13,621 nt of DNA from contig CAJUSO010000071.1 in assembly GCA_910588965.1 (NCBI GenBank), forward strand, positions 1 to 13,621, given 5' to 3'. Origin of the DNA: an uncultured Lachnospiraceae bacterium. Its GTDB lineage: Bacteria > Bacillota > Clostridia > Lachnospirales > Lachnospiraceae. Both the position numbers and the translations under genes were made by a program. Positions within the stretch are counted from its first letter, which is position 1, and each line of letters starts with the position of its first letter. This document shows, one piece after another, positions 1 through 6,160 of this stretch. Under the pieces are notes generated by a model. The model was not told where the DNA came from, did no database searches, and saw only the letters and a list, made by a program, of their open reading frames with translations.

Positions 1-126
1 CCCATCCGTACATCCTATAGAAAAATGTTTGAAATACAACATTCCCTATAATAAATACATAGATCCAACAAATCTCAAACCTCAATCTTTGCTGGATTTA
101 TATGGCATTTTTCTTTGGAATACAAA

Positions 127-1842
127 TTATCCTGGCAGACTATCCCTAAGGCACAGCACGCCCCAGCCAAGCTGTGGGTTCGGATACTCTGGCAGTATTG
201 GCAAATGCCTTGCACCCCGGATTAGGTATGCTTTCACTTTCTCCCCATACAGATACGGATCATTCCCCTCTACAATCCCCCACTGCATAAGGAGAGCGGC
301 GCTTCCTGCTACAAAAGGCGTCGCCATTGACGTTCCGCTCCTTACGGCATAGCCGCCGCCTGGCGCGGCAGAGCGGATGTTTACGCCTGGCGCGGCAAGG
401 TCGGGCTTTATTTGGTTGGTCTGCCTGGTATAGCCCCGGCCGGAAAATTCTGCAAGCTGGTTAAATCTTGCATCATATGCCCCAACGGAAATGGACTTTT
501 CAGCCGTAGATGGGATGGTTAAGGTGGTTTCTTCTATGGGGGTTAGAAAGCCGGTTCCTTGGTTGAGCACAGCTTGCCCTGGCAGCCAGAGGTCATAATT
601 GCCTTGTACAATCCTTTCAGGGACTAACAGGATTTTCCATATGCCGGCATCTATATAAGTATCGGAGGGGAGGAAATCAATATAGATTTCCTGGTATAGA
701 TTGTAAGGGCTAGGCTCCCCGTAGTAGACCAGCAATTCCGTCTGCCCTATCGTAAACCTCTGGGGGCCTTGGATTTGGCGGATGGGGCCAATGGAAATGC
801 CAGAAGGGCTTTCCAGTATCACATCGTATTCATCTACATAGGATTTCCAAATCTGCAGGTTTAGGCCAGTCTGGTAATTGCCTACCCCCAGTTCAATTTC
901 CCGCTGTTTCCCGGTTTCCAGGGTTCCGGAGGTGTGCCCTCTTGCTGAGCCTTCATTCCCGGTTCCGATAGAAATAGAAGTCTTCCAGTAGTTTGCAATA
1001 TCGTTGATGTAGCTTTCCAGCAGCGCGGTGCCGCTGTGGGAGCCGTAGGTATTCCCAAAGCTGATATTTACAGACATGGGCATTTGGTACTCCAATGATT
1101 TCCTTACAGCATAATCCAGCCCCCGCATAAGCTGGGTGGTCCTAGGGAATCCGTTTGGGTCCTGTGTCCCAAGTTTTACGATTAGGAGCGGGCTTTCGTA
1201 TGCCACTCCCCGGTTTATCCCTTGCGAAGCATTTCCGTTCCCTGCGGCAATCCCAGCCACATGGGTGCCGTGGCCAGAGGTGTCGCGGCTTGGGACAATG
1301 CGGTACTGTTCCTGCTCGTTGGGCGCTTCCAGGGCTTTGTTAATTTCCTCAGCGGTAAACTCCTTGTCCAGGGTCTCGTCATAAAGGGCCAATATCCGGG
1401 TGCTTCCGTCCTTATTCCGGAAATCCGGATGGCTGTAGTCTATGCCGGAATCTAAGACAGAGACAATGACGCCTTTGCCGGTCAAGTTATAGCGGGCGCC
1501 CTGCAGCGGCGTGATGCAGGAGGACTGCTTGCCTTCCCGCACAGCGAAATAAAGCCGCTTGGGCTTTTCCACATATTCTACCTCTGGGGCGTTTGAAACT
1601 TGTTCCATGGCGCTTTCTGGCACGCTGAGGATGGCGTATTCATTCATCAGCTCTGTGACTTGGATATTGGGGTTTTCTTCTGCCAGGCGCATGATATCGC
1701 CAGAGTATTTTACAATCAGTTCCCAGCGGTTTTCCTCCGGCTCATACCCTACGCCCAGCTGCAGGGATTTTTCCCGTTCCCTGGGCGTGGCGTCCAGCGC
1801 CAGGTTTAATAGATTTTCAAATTTTTCACTGTTTGCTGCCAT
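127..1842 (-). CDS. S8 family subtilisin-like serine peptidase (Csp-like)
   Basis: This is a 571-residue subtilase with a complete catalytic triad: Asp131 in DSGIDYSHPDF, His191 in GHGTHVAGIAAG and Ser505 in GTSMATPFVAG. The oxyanion Asn is Asn296 in GTGNEGS. Residues 1 to about 100 look like an intramolecular chaperone prodomain. Roughly 150 residues (about 305-455) separate the oxyanion region from the Ser block; in Clostridial Csp proteases this position holds a jelly-roll insert. There is no signal peptide. In Clostridium the family relatives CspA/B/C act in spore germination by cleaving pro-SleC or as germinant pseudoproteases. Lachnospiraceae carry many paralogues, so a germination role is inference only. 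The start is chosen for the AGGAAGGGA sequence 7-10 nt upstream. The gene stands alone and diverges from the diguanylate cyclase gene. No clear terminator was seen in bases 1-126 after the stop. Family assignment is firm; the specific substrate is unknown. Confidence 0.93.
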   Translation of the reverse strand: MAANSEKFENLLNLALDATPREREKSLQLGVGYEPEENRWELIVKYSGDIMRLAEENPNIQVTELMNEYAILSVPESAMEQVSNAPEVEYVEKPKRLYFAVREGKQSSCITPLQGARYNLTGKGVIVSVLDSGIDYSHPDFRNKDGSTRILALYDETLDKEFTAEEINKALEAPNEQEQYRIVPSRDTSGHGTHVAGIAAGNGNASQGINRGVAYESPLLIVKLGTQDPNGFPRTTQLMRGLDYAVRKSLEYQMPMSVNISFGNTYGSHSGTALLESYINDIANYWKTSISIGTGNEGSARGHTSGTLETGKQREIELGVGNYQTGLNLQIWKSYVDEYDVILESPSGISIGPIRQIQGPQRFTIGQTELLVYYGEPSPYNLYQEIYIDFLPSDTYIDAGIWKILLVPERIVQGNYDLWLPGQAVLNQGTGFLTPIEETTLTIPSTAEKSISVGAYDARFNQLAEFSGRGYTRQTNQIKPDLAAPGVNIRSAAPGGGYAVRSGTSMATPFVAGSAALLMQWGIVEGNDPYLYGEKVKAYLIRGARHLPILPEYPNPQLGWGVLCLRDSLPG

Positions 1843-1865
1843 ATGATGTCCCTTCCTGAATGAGC

Positions 1866-1945
1866 GGCAATTTAGGGTTTTTATTAGAATATGCGGGAAA
1901 TGCCAAAAAGAAACAGCCCGTGCAGACGGCCCATCCTAAATTGCC
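1866..1945. repeat. Long-range inverted repeat in the divergent intergenic region
   Basis: An 11-bp sequence at 1866-1876 (GGCAATTTAGG) is repeated as its exact reverse complement at 1935-1945, with 58 nt between. A second short palindrome (CCCTAT, 2 nt, ATAGGG) occupies 1944-1957 and overlaps the right arm by 2 bases. The repeat lies between the divergent starts of the S8 peptidase and the diguanylate cyclase, so it could be an operator pair or a transcript stem. Its function is not known. Confidence 0.5.
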
Positions 1946-1986
1946 CTATCAATAGGGAAATACTAGGAAATTTTTTCAAGAATATC

Positions 1987-2015
1987 TGTACATAAGATGA
2001 AATCTAGCGTATAAT
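1987..2015 (+). promoter_or_regulatory. Predicted sigma-A promoter of the GGDEF gene
   Basis: TGTACA (1987-1992) and TATAAT (2010-2015) are separated by exactly 17 nt. Transcription would begin near 2022, giving a leader of about 38 nt that contains a small hairpin (GCAG-TAT-CTGC, 2020-2030). The -10 is perfect and the -35 matches 4 of 6. Confidence 0.7.
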
Positions 2016-2059
2016 AGAGGCAGTATCTGCAAATACATAATATCGGATGAAGGAAAAAT

Positions 2060-3463
2060 ATGAAACGGAACATAAGAAAGCCTATTAAGGGCATTAGAAT
2101 AAAAAATGCGAATTTTGCCATGATTTTGGTATCCTGTATTTTATATATCCTGCTTATTTCTGCTACCATCCATGCTTCAAGGCAATACCATGATGTACAG
2201 AAGGCTATGGATACTTATATTGCCTGTGGGCAATGCGATACGCTCCTGACATCAGGTTCGGCTTATCTGACAGAGCAGGCGCGCCTTTATGTAGTAACGG
2301 CTAAGGCGCAGTATATGGACCAGTATTTTACGGAGGTCCATACTACCAAGAGGAGGGAGACGGCTGTAGAAGAATTGAAGGCTTATTACGATGGCAATGA
2401 AATCTACAGTATCCTCCAGAGCGCACTTGAAGAATCGAATAAATTAATGGTACAGGAAATATACGCCATGAAGCTGGTGGCTGTTGCCGAGGGGGAGGAG
2501 GCAGGCAGCCTGCCAGAAGAACTTAAGGAAATACAGCTGTCAGAAGCTGATATGGGCCTTGGCCAGGAGGGGATGAGGAAAAAGGCGCAGGATATGGTCT
2601 TTGGCAGCGAGTACCAGGGTTCGAAGGAAGAGATTGCAGGCCATGTAAGCCGGTTTATGGACAGTATCCAGGAGGCTACGAGCCGCAGGATGGGCAAAAG
2701 CGCAGATAACCTGGAGGCGACCATGTCCAGGCAGAGGATCCTGGTAAGCATCCTATTTATTGAGAGCATCATTACCTTTATCATGATTATCCTGCTGATT
2801 GTCAAACCGCTGCAGGTATATGTAAAGTGCATCCGGGAAGATAAGATGATGGAAATTACCGGGTCTTATGAGTTCAAGTACTTGGCGCTGACATACAATG
2901 ATATCTATGAGGTGAACGCCACCAATGAGGCAATGCTGCGTTACCAGGCGGAGCATGACCCGCTGACAGGCATTATAAACAGGGGCGCGTTTGACCAGCT
3001 GAAGCAGATTTTCCATGCAAAATCCAAGTCCCTGGGCCTTCTGATTATAGATGTGGACAAGTTTAAGCTGGTCAATGACGGATATGGGCATGAGATGGGG
3101 GACCAGATCCTGAAAAGGGTGGCAAAGCTGCTAGAAGAGAGCTTCCGTGCGACGGATTATCCTGCCCGGATTGGCGGGGATGAATTTGCTGTTATCCTGA
3201 CAAATGTCTCAGAGAACCAGAAGGATATTATTGAAGGGAAAATCGCCCATATTAATGACTGCCTGCTGCATCCTCCTAAGGGGATGCCTAGGGTAACTTT
3301 AAGTGTGGGAGGCGCATTTTCCGATGATGGGTTTACAGATGATTTGTACCGAAAGGCAGATTTAGCCTTATATGACGTAAAGGAACATGGACGCTGCGGC
3401 TGCAGGTTTTATGATGAGGGCCATGAATACCATAAGGATGATAAGAAATGTGAAGGCTGTTAG
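2060..3463 (+). CDS. Membrane-anchored diguanylate cyclase (GGDEF domain)
   Basis: This 467-residue protein should make cyclic di-GMP from two GTP. A membrane segment at about residues 19-38 and a second at about 228-249 bracket an extracytoplasmic helical region of about 190 residues, which is probably the sensor. The GGDEF domain follows at about 297-452. It has DPLTGIINR (300-308), the metal-binding DVDKFKLVND (331-340) and an intact GGDEF at 372-376. RATD (363-366) lies exactly five residues before GGDEF and matches the inhibitory I-site, so product feedback is likely. The start has AAGGA 5 nt upstream. Unusual points are a CxxC (Cys56-Cys59) in the sensor region and a C-terminal tail with CxC (446/448), two His (455, 458) and CxxC (464/467). 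There is no EAL or HD-GYP domain. The gene is monocistronic, with a promoter before it and a strong hairpin after it. Confidence 0.95.
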   Translation: MKRNIRKPIKGIRIKNANFAMILVSCILYILLISATIHASRQYHDVQKAMDTYIACGQCDTLLTSGSAYLTEQARLYVVTAKAQYMDQYFTEVHTTKRRETAVEELKAYYDGNEIYSILQSALEESNKLMVQEIYAMKLVAVAEGEEAGSLPEELKEIQLSEADMGLGQEGMRKKAQDMVFGSEYQGSKEEIAGHVSRFMDSIQEATSRRMGKSADNLEATMSRQRILVSILFIESIITFIMIILLIVKPLQVYVKCIREDKMMEITGSYEFKYLALTYNDIYEVNATNEAMLRYQAEHDPLTGIINRGAFDQLKQIFHAKSKSLGLLIIDVDKFKLVNDGYGHEMGDQILKRVAKLLEESFRATDYPARIGGDEFAVILTNVSENQKDIIEGKIAHINDCLLHPPKGMPRVTLSVGGAFSDDGFTDDLYRKADLALYDVKEHGRCGCRFYDEGHEYHKDDKKCEGC

Positions 3464-3505
3464 CACGGCAAGAAGGAGAAAGGGAATAGGGAGTAGGCCA
3501 TGACA

Positions 3506-3540
3506 AAGGGCTGCGGCATTCTGTATCTGCCGCAGCCCTT
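3506..3540. terminator. Bidirectional hairpin terminator between convergent genes
   Basis: A perfect 13-bp stem (3506-3518 with 3528-3540, core GGGCTGCGGCA) encloses a 9-nt loop. On the plus strand the stem ends CCCTTAT; on the minus strand it ends CCCTTTGT, so the U-tracts are short. Its place between the ends of the GGDEF gene and the convergent FliD-like gene suggests it serves both. Confidence 0.8.
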
Positions 3541-3608
3541 ATAGCTGCCTGATTCTGCTGTGATGTACCTTATCGAGCATCTGTTTGTAAAAAGCTGCGG
3601 TAGATGCT

Positions 3609-4364
3609 TTAGAAGAAATTGTTGTAATAGCTCCCATAGGAATAATTATAGTTGTACGCCCCGCTTTTGCCATAGGTATTGGATTTGCTGGCTTCGTTCT
3701 GGGCATAGGAATCAATGACGGAGGCTTTCGCGGATACGGAATACCCGTAGGATCCTGCCCCATTGAATAAGCCCTTGACCACTTCCATGTCTGCTTTTAG
3801 GAAGGCTTCCTTGTCAATGCTTAAGCTGTTGTCCTTGTTGATCGTGATGCCAATCTTGCCCAAGGTCTTTTCCTGGCGGTCTGTCAGGCTGATTAATTGG
3901 TTCATGTTACGGTCAATGGACTTGGTGTTGGTATCTTCTGCGTTTGCAGCCAGGTTGTTGTAGTTCCTTACGAAGTCATTTACCTTCTTGTAAATAGCCT
4001 CTGTGTCATAGCCTTTCTTAACAGTGCCGTCTTCCTGCTTGATGTCAACCTTCTGGAAGACGTTCTTCGTACCCCTAGCCAGTAAGGCATCGGCGCTTTC
4101 CTTTAAATCTTCAGCGCTGTTTTCAATCCTGCTGAGCTTCTTTGCAGAATCCTTCGCAATGGAAGTAGAGGTAGGGGTGTTTGTGCCTTTGGATACGCTG
4201 GAATTGTTATCCTGGCCATAATAAGACTTCAGCAGCTTGTAATAAGCCCCGCTCCGGATGCTTGCATAATCGGAGAGGATATTGCCCATGCCCCCGGAGT
4301 TGGAGCCCAGGCTTGAGAATAATGTGTTGATTGAATTGGAATTATTAAATCCAAAAAATGACAT
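3609..4364 (-). CDS. FliD C-terminal-like orphan protein, Tyr-rich tail
   Basis: This 251-residue protein is not full-length FliD. Residues about 120-218 read like the C-terminal domain of the flagellar filament cap: a helix with VNDFVRNYNNL (128-138), then LGKIGITINKDNSLSIDKEAFLKA with EVVKGLF after it (168-200). This matches the usual FliD run of a GI-T-(x)DG-L-(x)D strand followed by a helix ending in LF. There is no FliD N-terminal domain. Residues 1-60 are Ser/Asn/Gly rich, and residues 229-251 are a Tyr/Asn/Ser/Gly tail ending NNFF. There is no signal peptide or membrane helix, as expected for flagellar type III export substrates, though export is inference. The start is placed at the Met of MSFFGF because AAAGGAG lies 8 nt upstream; an upstream in-frame ATG at 4391 has no such site. 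A sigma-D-like promoter precedes it. The function could be flagellar, adhesive or unknown. Confidence 0.8.
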   Translation of the reverse strand: MSFFGFNNSNSINTLFSSLGSNSGGMGNILSDYASIRSGAYYKLLKSYYGQDNNSSVSKGTNTPTSTSIAKDSAKKLSRIENSAEDLKESADALLARGTKNVFQKVDIKQEDGTVKKGYDTEAIYKKVNDFVRNYNNLAANAEDTNTKSIDRNMNQLISLTDRQEKTLGKIGITINKDNSLSIDKEAFLKADMEVVKGLFNGAGSYGYSVSAKASVIDSYAQNEASKSNTYGKSGAYNYNYSYGSYYNNFF

Positions 4365-4443
4365 ATCCATCACTCCTTTGAATATTTGCATATATTTTAT
4401 GGAATCAGTCCCACGTTAAGGTAAATAATACCTTATATGGCAT

Positions 4444-4470
4444 ATATCGGTATTATCCTTATTATCTTTA
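4444..4470 (-). promoter_or_regulatory. Putative sigma-D/FliA-type (motility) promoter
   Basis: Reading the minus strand, TAAA (4470-4467) is followed after exactly 15 nt by ACCGATAT (4451-4444). The Bacillus subtilis sigma-D consensus is TAAA, 14-16 nt, GCCGATAT, so only one of the 12 conserved bases differs. Transcription would start near 4437 and give a leader of about 72 nt to the FliD-like gene. A dyad (ATAATACC at 4425-4432 with GGTATTAT at 4449-4456) overlaps the -10 element and the predicted start. Confidence 0.55.
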
Positions 4471-4490
4471 GGGGCGTTGTGTATAAAGTG

Positions 4491-5420
4491 CTATTTGCCA
4501 AACAGGGGTGTGGAAAAGTAGCGTTCCGCCGTATCTGGGAGGATGGTGACGACGGTCTTGCCTTTCCCCAGTTTTTTGGCCAGCTTCAGTGCGGCCGCTA
4601 CATTGGTCCCGCTGGAAATCCCGCATAAAATCCCTTCCTCCGTGGCCAGCCTTTTGGAAGTGGATAGGGCTTCGCCGTCTGTGATGATACAGACGTCATC
4701 GTATATCTGCTGGTTTAGGATGGCAGGGATAAGCCCGTCCCCTATCCCCATCTGAAGGTGGGTGCCAATCGACCCGCCGGAGAGGATTGCGGCATGTTCC
4801 GGCTCTACAGCCCAGATTTCCATTCCCGGGTTCTGGGCTTTGATTGTCTCGCCTACTCCTGTGATGGTGCCGCCTGTGCCGATGCCGGAGCAGAATCCAT
4901 GGATGGGGCCGCCTACCTGGTCCAGGATTTCAAGGCCGGTCTGGGAGCGGTGGACCGCTGGGTTGGCCGGGTTCTCAAATTGCTGGGGCACAAAGACCCT
5001 GGGGTCTTGGCGGGCCATGGCAAGGGCAGTCTGCAGGCATTCTTCGATACATGCCCCGATATTCCCTGCGTCATGGATTAAGATTACCTCTGCGCCGTAC
5101 TGCCTGACAAGCTTGCGCCGTTCTTCGCTGACGGAGTCTGGCATGATGATTTTCGTCTGGTAGCCGCGGACGGCGCCTACCAAGGCAAGGCCGATGCCCT
5201 GGTTGCCGCTGGTGGGTTCTACAATAATCGTGCCCTCTTGGATTAGGCCTTGCTGTTCTGCCGCCAGGATCATATTATAGGCAGTCCGTGTCTTGATAGA
5301 GCCCCCTACGTTCAGGCCTTCGAATTTTACCAGGACCTGGGCGCTGTCTGGGCTTGCCATGCGGTTCAAGCGTATTAGGGGGGTATTGCCCATGGCGGCT
5401 AATATATTTTCATAAATCAT
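4491..5420 (-). CDS. cysK: Cysteine synthase family PLP enzyme (O-acetylserine sulfhydrylase-like)
   Basis: This 309-residue fold-type II PLP enzyme is expected to make cysteine from O-acetylserine and sulfide in the cytoplasm. The PLP Schiff-base lysine is Lys43 in NVGGSIKTR. The substrate/PLP loop is TSGNQG (70-75), the phosphate-binding loop is GIGTGGT (179-185), and Ser269/Ser270 lie in GISSG. The end, ILPDTAERYFSTPLF, is typical of CysK. Two blocks depart from the textbook forms: NPGGSVKDR reads NVGGSIKTR and TSGNTG reads TSGNQG. It may therefore belong to a Clostridial subgroup, and a related beta-replacement reaction cannot be excluded. The start is the Met of MIYENI, 8 nt after AAAGGA; the longer reading frame to 5480 runs into the tRNA terminator. 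It lies directly downstream of the tRNA-fMet terminator, and no convincing promoter was found in between. Confidence 0.87.
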   Translation of the reverse strand: MIYENILAAMGNTPLIRLNRMASPDSAQVLVKFEGLNVGGSIKTRTAYNMILAAEQQGLIQEGTIIVEPTSGNQGIGLALVGAVRGYQTKIIMPDSVSEERRKLVRQYGAEVILIHDAGNIGACIEECLQTALAMARQDPRVFVPQQFENPANPAVHRSQTGLEILDQVGGPIHGFCSGIGTGGTITGVGETIKAQNPGMEIWAVEPEHAAILSGGSIGTHLQMGIGDGLIPAILNQQIYDDVCIITDGEALSTSKRLATEEGILCGISSGTNVAAALKLAKKLGKGKTVVTILPDTAERYFSTPLFGK

Positions 5421-5462
5421 GGTGTTTATCCTTTCCCATTCTATAGTATTCCAGCGTGTCTG

Positions 5463-5508
5463 AAAAAAGCATTGCGGCAAGGATTATGGGTCGCTTGCTG
5501 CAATGCTT
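5463..5508 (-). terminator. Rho-independent terminator of tRNA-fMet
   Basis: On the minus strand a 14-bp stem (5507-5494 with 5481-5468) has a single A-C mismatch and a 12-nt loop. It is followed at once by TTTTTT (5468-5463). It begins only a few bases after the 3' end of tRNA-fMet and ends about 40 nt before the cysK start. Confidence 0.88.
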
Positions 5509-5512
5509 CTGA

Positions 5513-5586
5513 TTGCGGGGGCAGGATTTGAACCTGCGGCCTCCGGGTTATGAGCCCGACGAGCTTCCAGACTGCTCTACCCCGCG
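5513..5586 (-). tRNA. Initiator tRNA-fMet (anticodon CAU)
   Basis: This 74-nt cloverleaf on the minus strand has a CAT anticodon in the loop CTCATAA. It carries both initiator hallmarks: position 1 is C opposite A at position 72, so the first acceptor pair is missing, and the anticodon stem has three consecutive G-C pairs (GGG/CCC). The D arm is GAGC/GCTC and the T arm GCAGG-TTCAAAT-CCTGC. The discriminator base is A and the CCA end is not encoded, so it must be added after transcription. The gene stands alone with its own promoter and terminator. Confidence 0.96.
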
Positions 5587-5647
5587 GTATCCTTGGCTGG
5601 ATTGGGGGAGGCGCATAGGGTGCGCTGCCCTTCCAGGCATTTTCCAT

Positions 5648-5676
5648 ATTATAGGCTATATTGCCTGGAATGTCAA
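5648..5676 (-). promoter_or_regulatory. Consensus sigma-A promoter of tRNA-fMet
   Basis: On the minus strand TTGACA (5676-5671) and TATAAT (5653-5648) are both perfect and are separated by 17 nt. Transcription would start near 5641, leaving a 5' leader of about 55 nt that contains the hairpin GCGCA-loop-TGCGC (5611-5625). A 9-bp inverted repeat (5631-5639 and 5662-5670) brackets the -10 element. Confidence 0.9.
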
Positions 5677-5685
5677 ATTATTTTT

Positions 5686-5943
5686 CTATTTTTGCGATTC
5701 CTCATAGGCTGCCCGGCAGGCTTTGGCTAATTGGTCCCCGCAGGAGGTAGGCCGCCCGTTGCAGGAAATGCCGCCGATTTTCTCCTCGACCTGCTCGATG
5801 GTCAGTCCTTCGACTAATTTGGGGATGGCCTGCAGGTTGCCGTTGCAGCCGCCGGTGAATTTTACATATTTTACAATATTGCCCTCCAGTTCTACTTCGA
5901 TTAATTTGGAGCACGTGCCTTTGGTGTGGTATAAGAAACCCAT
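5686..5943 (-). CDS. TIGR03905/TSCPD-type small protein
   Basis: This 85-residue, Cys-containing protein resembles the Clostridial TIGR03905 family, whose fold is related to the TSCPD domain at the C-terminus of B12-dependent ribonucleotide reductases. Recognisable parts are YHTKGTCSK (5-13), GGCNGNLQAIPKLVEG (31-46) and CNGRPTSCGDQLAKA (61-75). The namesake TSCPD is TSCGD here (66-70). Conserved Cys at 11, 33, 61 and 68 could bind metal or form redox pairs; this is inference. The start is the Met of MGFLYH, with AGGA 9 nt upstream. The biochemical role of stand-alone members is unknown. There is no terminator before the tRNA-fMet promoter that follows. Confidence 0.85.
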   Translation of the reverse strand: MGFLYHTKGTCSKLIEVELEGNIVKYVKFTGGCNGNLQAIPKLVEGLTIEQVEEKIGGISCNGRPTSCGDQLAKACRAAYEESQK

Positions 5944-5990
5944 AAATATCCGTCCTTTCTGGAATGATTTAAGATGTAGCTTTTTGGAAT

Positions 5991-5999
5991 AGTATACCA
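5991..5999 (-). promoter_or_regulatory. Extended -10 promoter of the TSCPD gene
   Basis: The minus strand reads TGGTATACT (5999-5991), an extended -10 of the TGnTATAAT type with one mismatch. No recognisable -35 lies 17 nt upstream. It is about 50 nt before the start codon at 5943. Confidence 0.45.
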
Positions 6000-6072
6000 T
6001 AAAGGAAGCCGTGGGAGAATATGCGGAAGCAGATTTCATAAAAAATTCATAATTCGTTCATGGCATAAAGTA

Positions 6073-6101
6073 TTGTATAGCAAAACATAAAGTGTTACAA
6101 T
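6073..6101 (+). promoter_or_regulatory. Predicted sigma-A promoter of secA
   Basis: TTGTAT (6073-6078) and TACAAT (6096-6101) are separated by exactly 17 nt. The start point would be near 6108, so the secA leader is about 53 nt and begins almost directly with the GC-rich palindrome at 6113-6126. Confidence 0.75.
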
Positions 6102-6112
6102 GTAAGAAGTTG

Positions 6113-6126
6113 CCTGCCCGGGCAGG
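6113..6126 (+). promoter_or_regulatory. Perfect 14-bp GC palindrome at the 5' end of the secA leader
   Basis: CCTGCCCGGGCAGG is a perfect palindrome placed about 5 nt after the predicted start point. In RNA it gives a 5-bp stem with a CCGG loop, extendable by two G-U pairs. It has no U-tract, so it is not a terminator. It could be an operator or a 5' stabilising hairpin. Confidence 0.5.
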
Positions 6127-6160
6127 TGTTTAGATTTGAATAGAAAATAGGAGCATAAAC

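Noticed and set aside
1..126. A TATAAT-like sequence near 48 and a plus-strand open frame from 29
   Set aside because: No -35 at the right distance, and the frame is antisense to the S8 peptidase end; nothing else convincing lies in this stretch.
1919..1937. A possible terminator (CCGT/ACGG) on the minus strand between the divergent genes
   Set aside because: Only four consecutive pairs form and no gene ends there.
2040..2047. A second CCGATAT, on the minus strand, resembling a sigma-D -10
   Set aside because: There is no TAAA 14-16 nt upstream on that strand, and no suitable gene follows.
5440..5466. TTTTCA and TATAGA as a cysK promoter
   Set aside because: Spacing is only 15 nt and both elements match 4 of 6; too weak to list as a feature.
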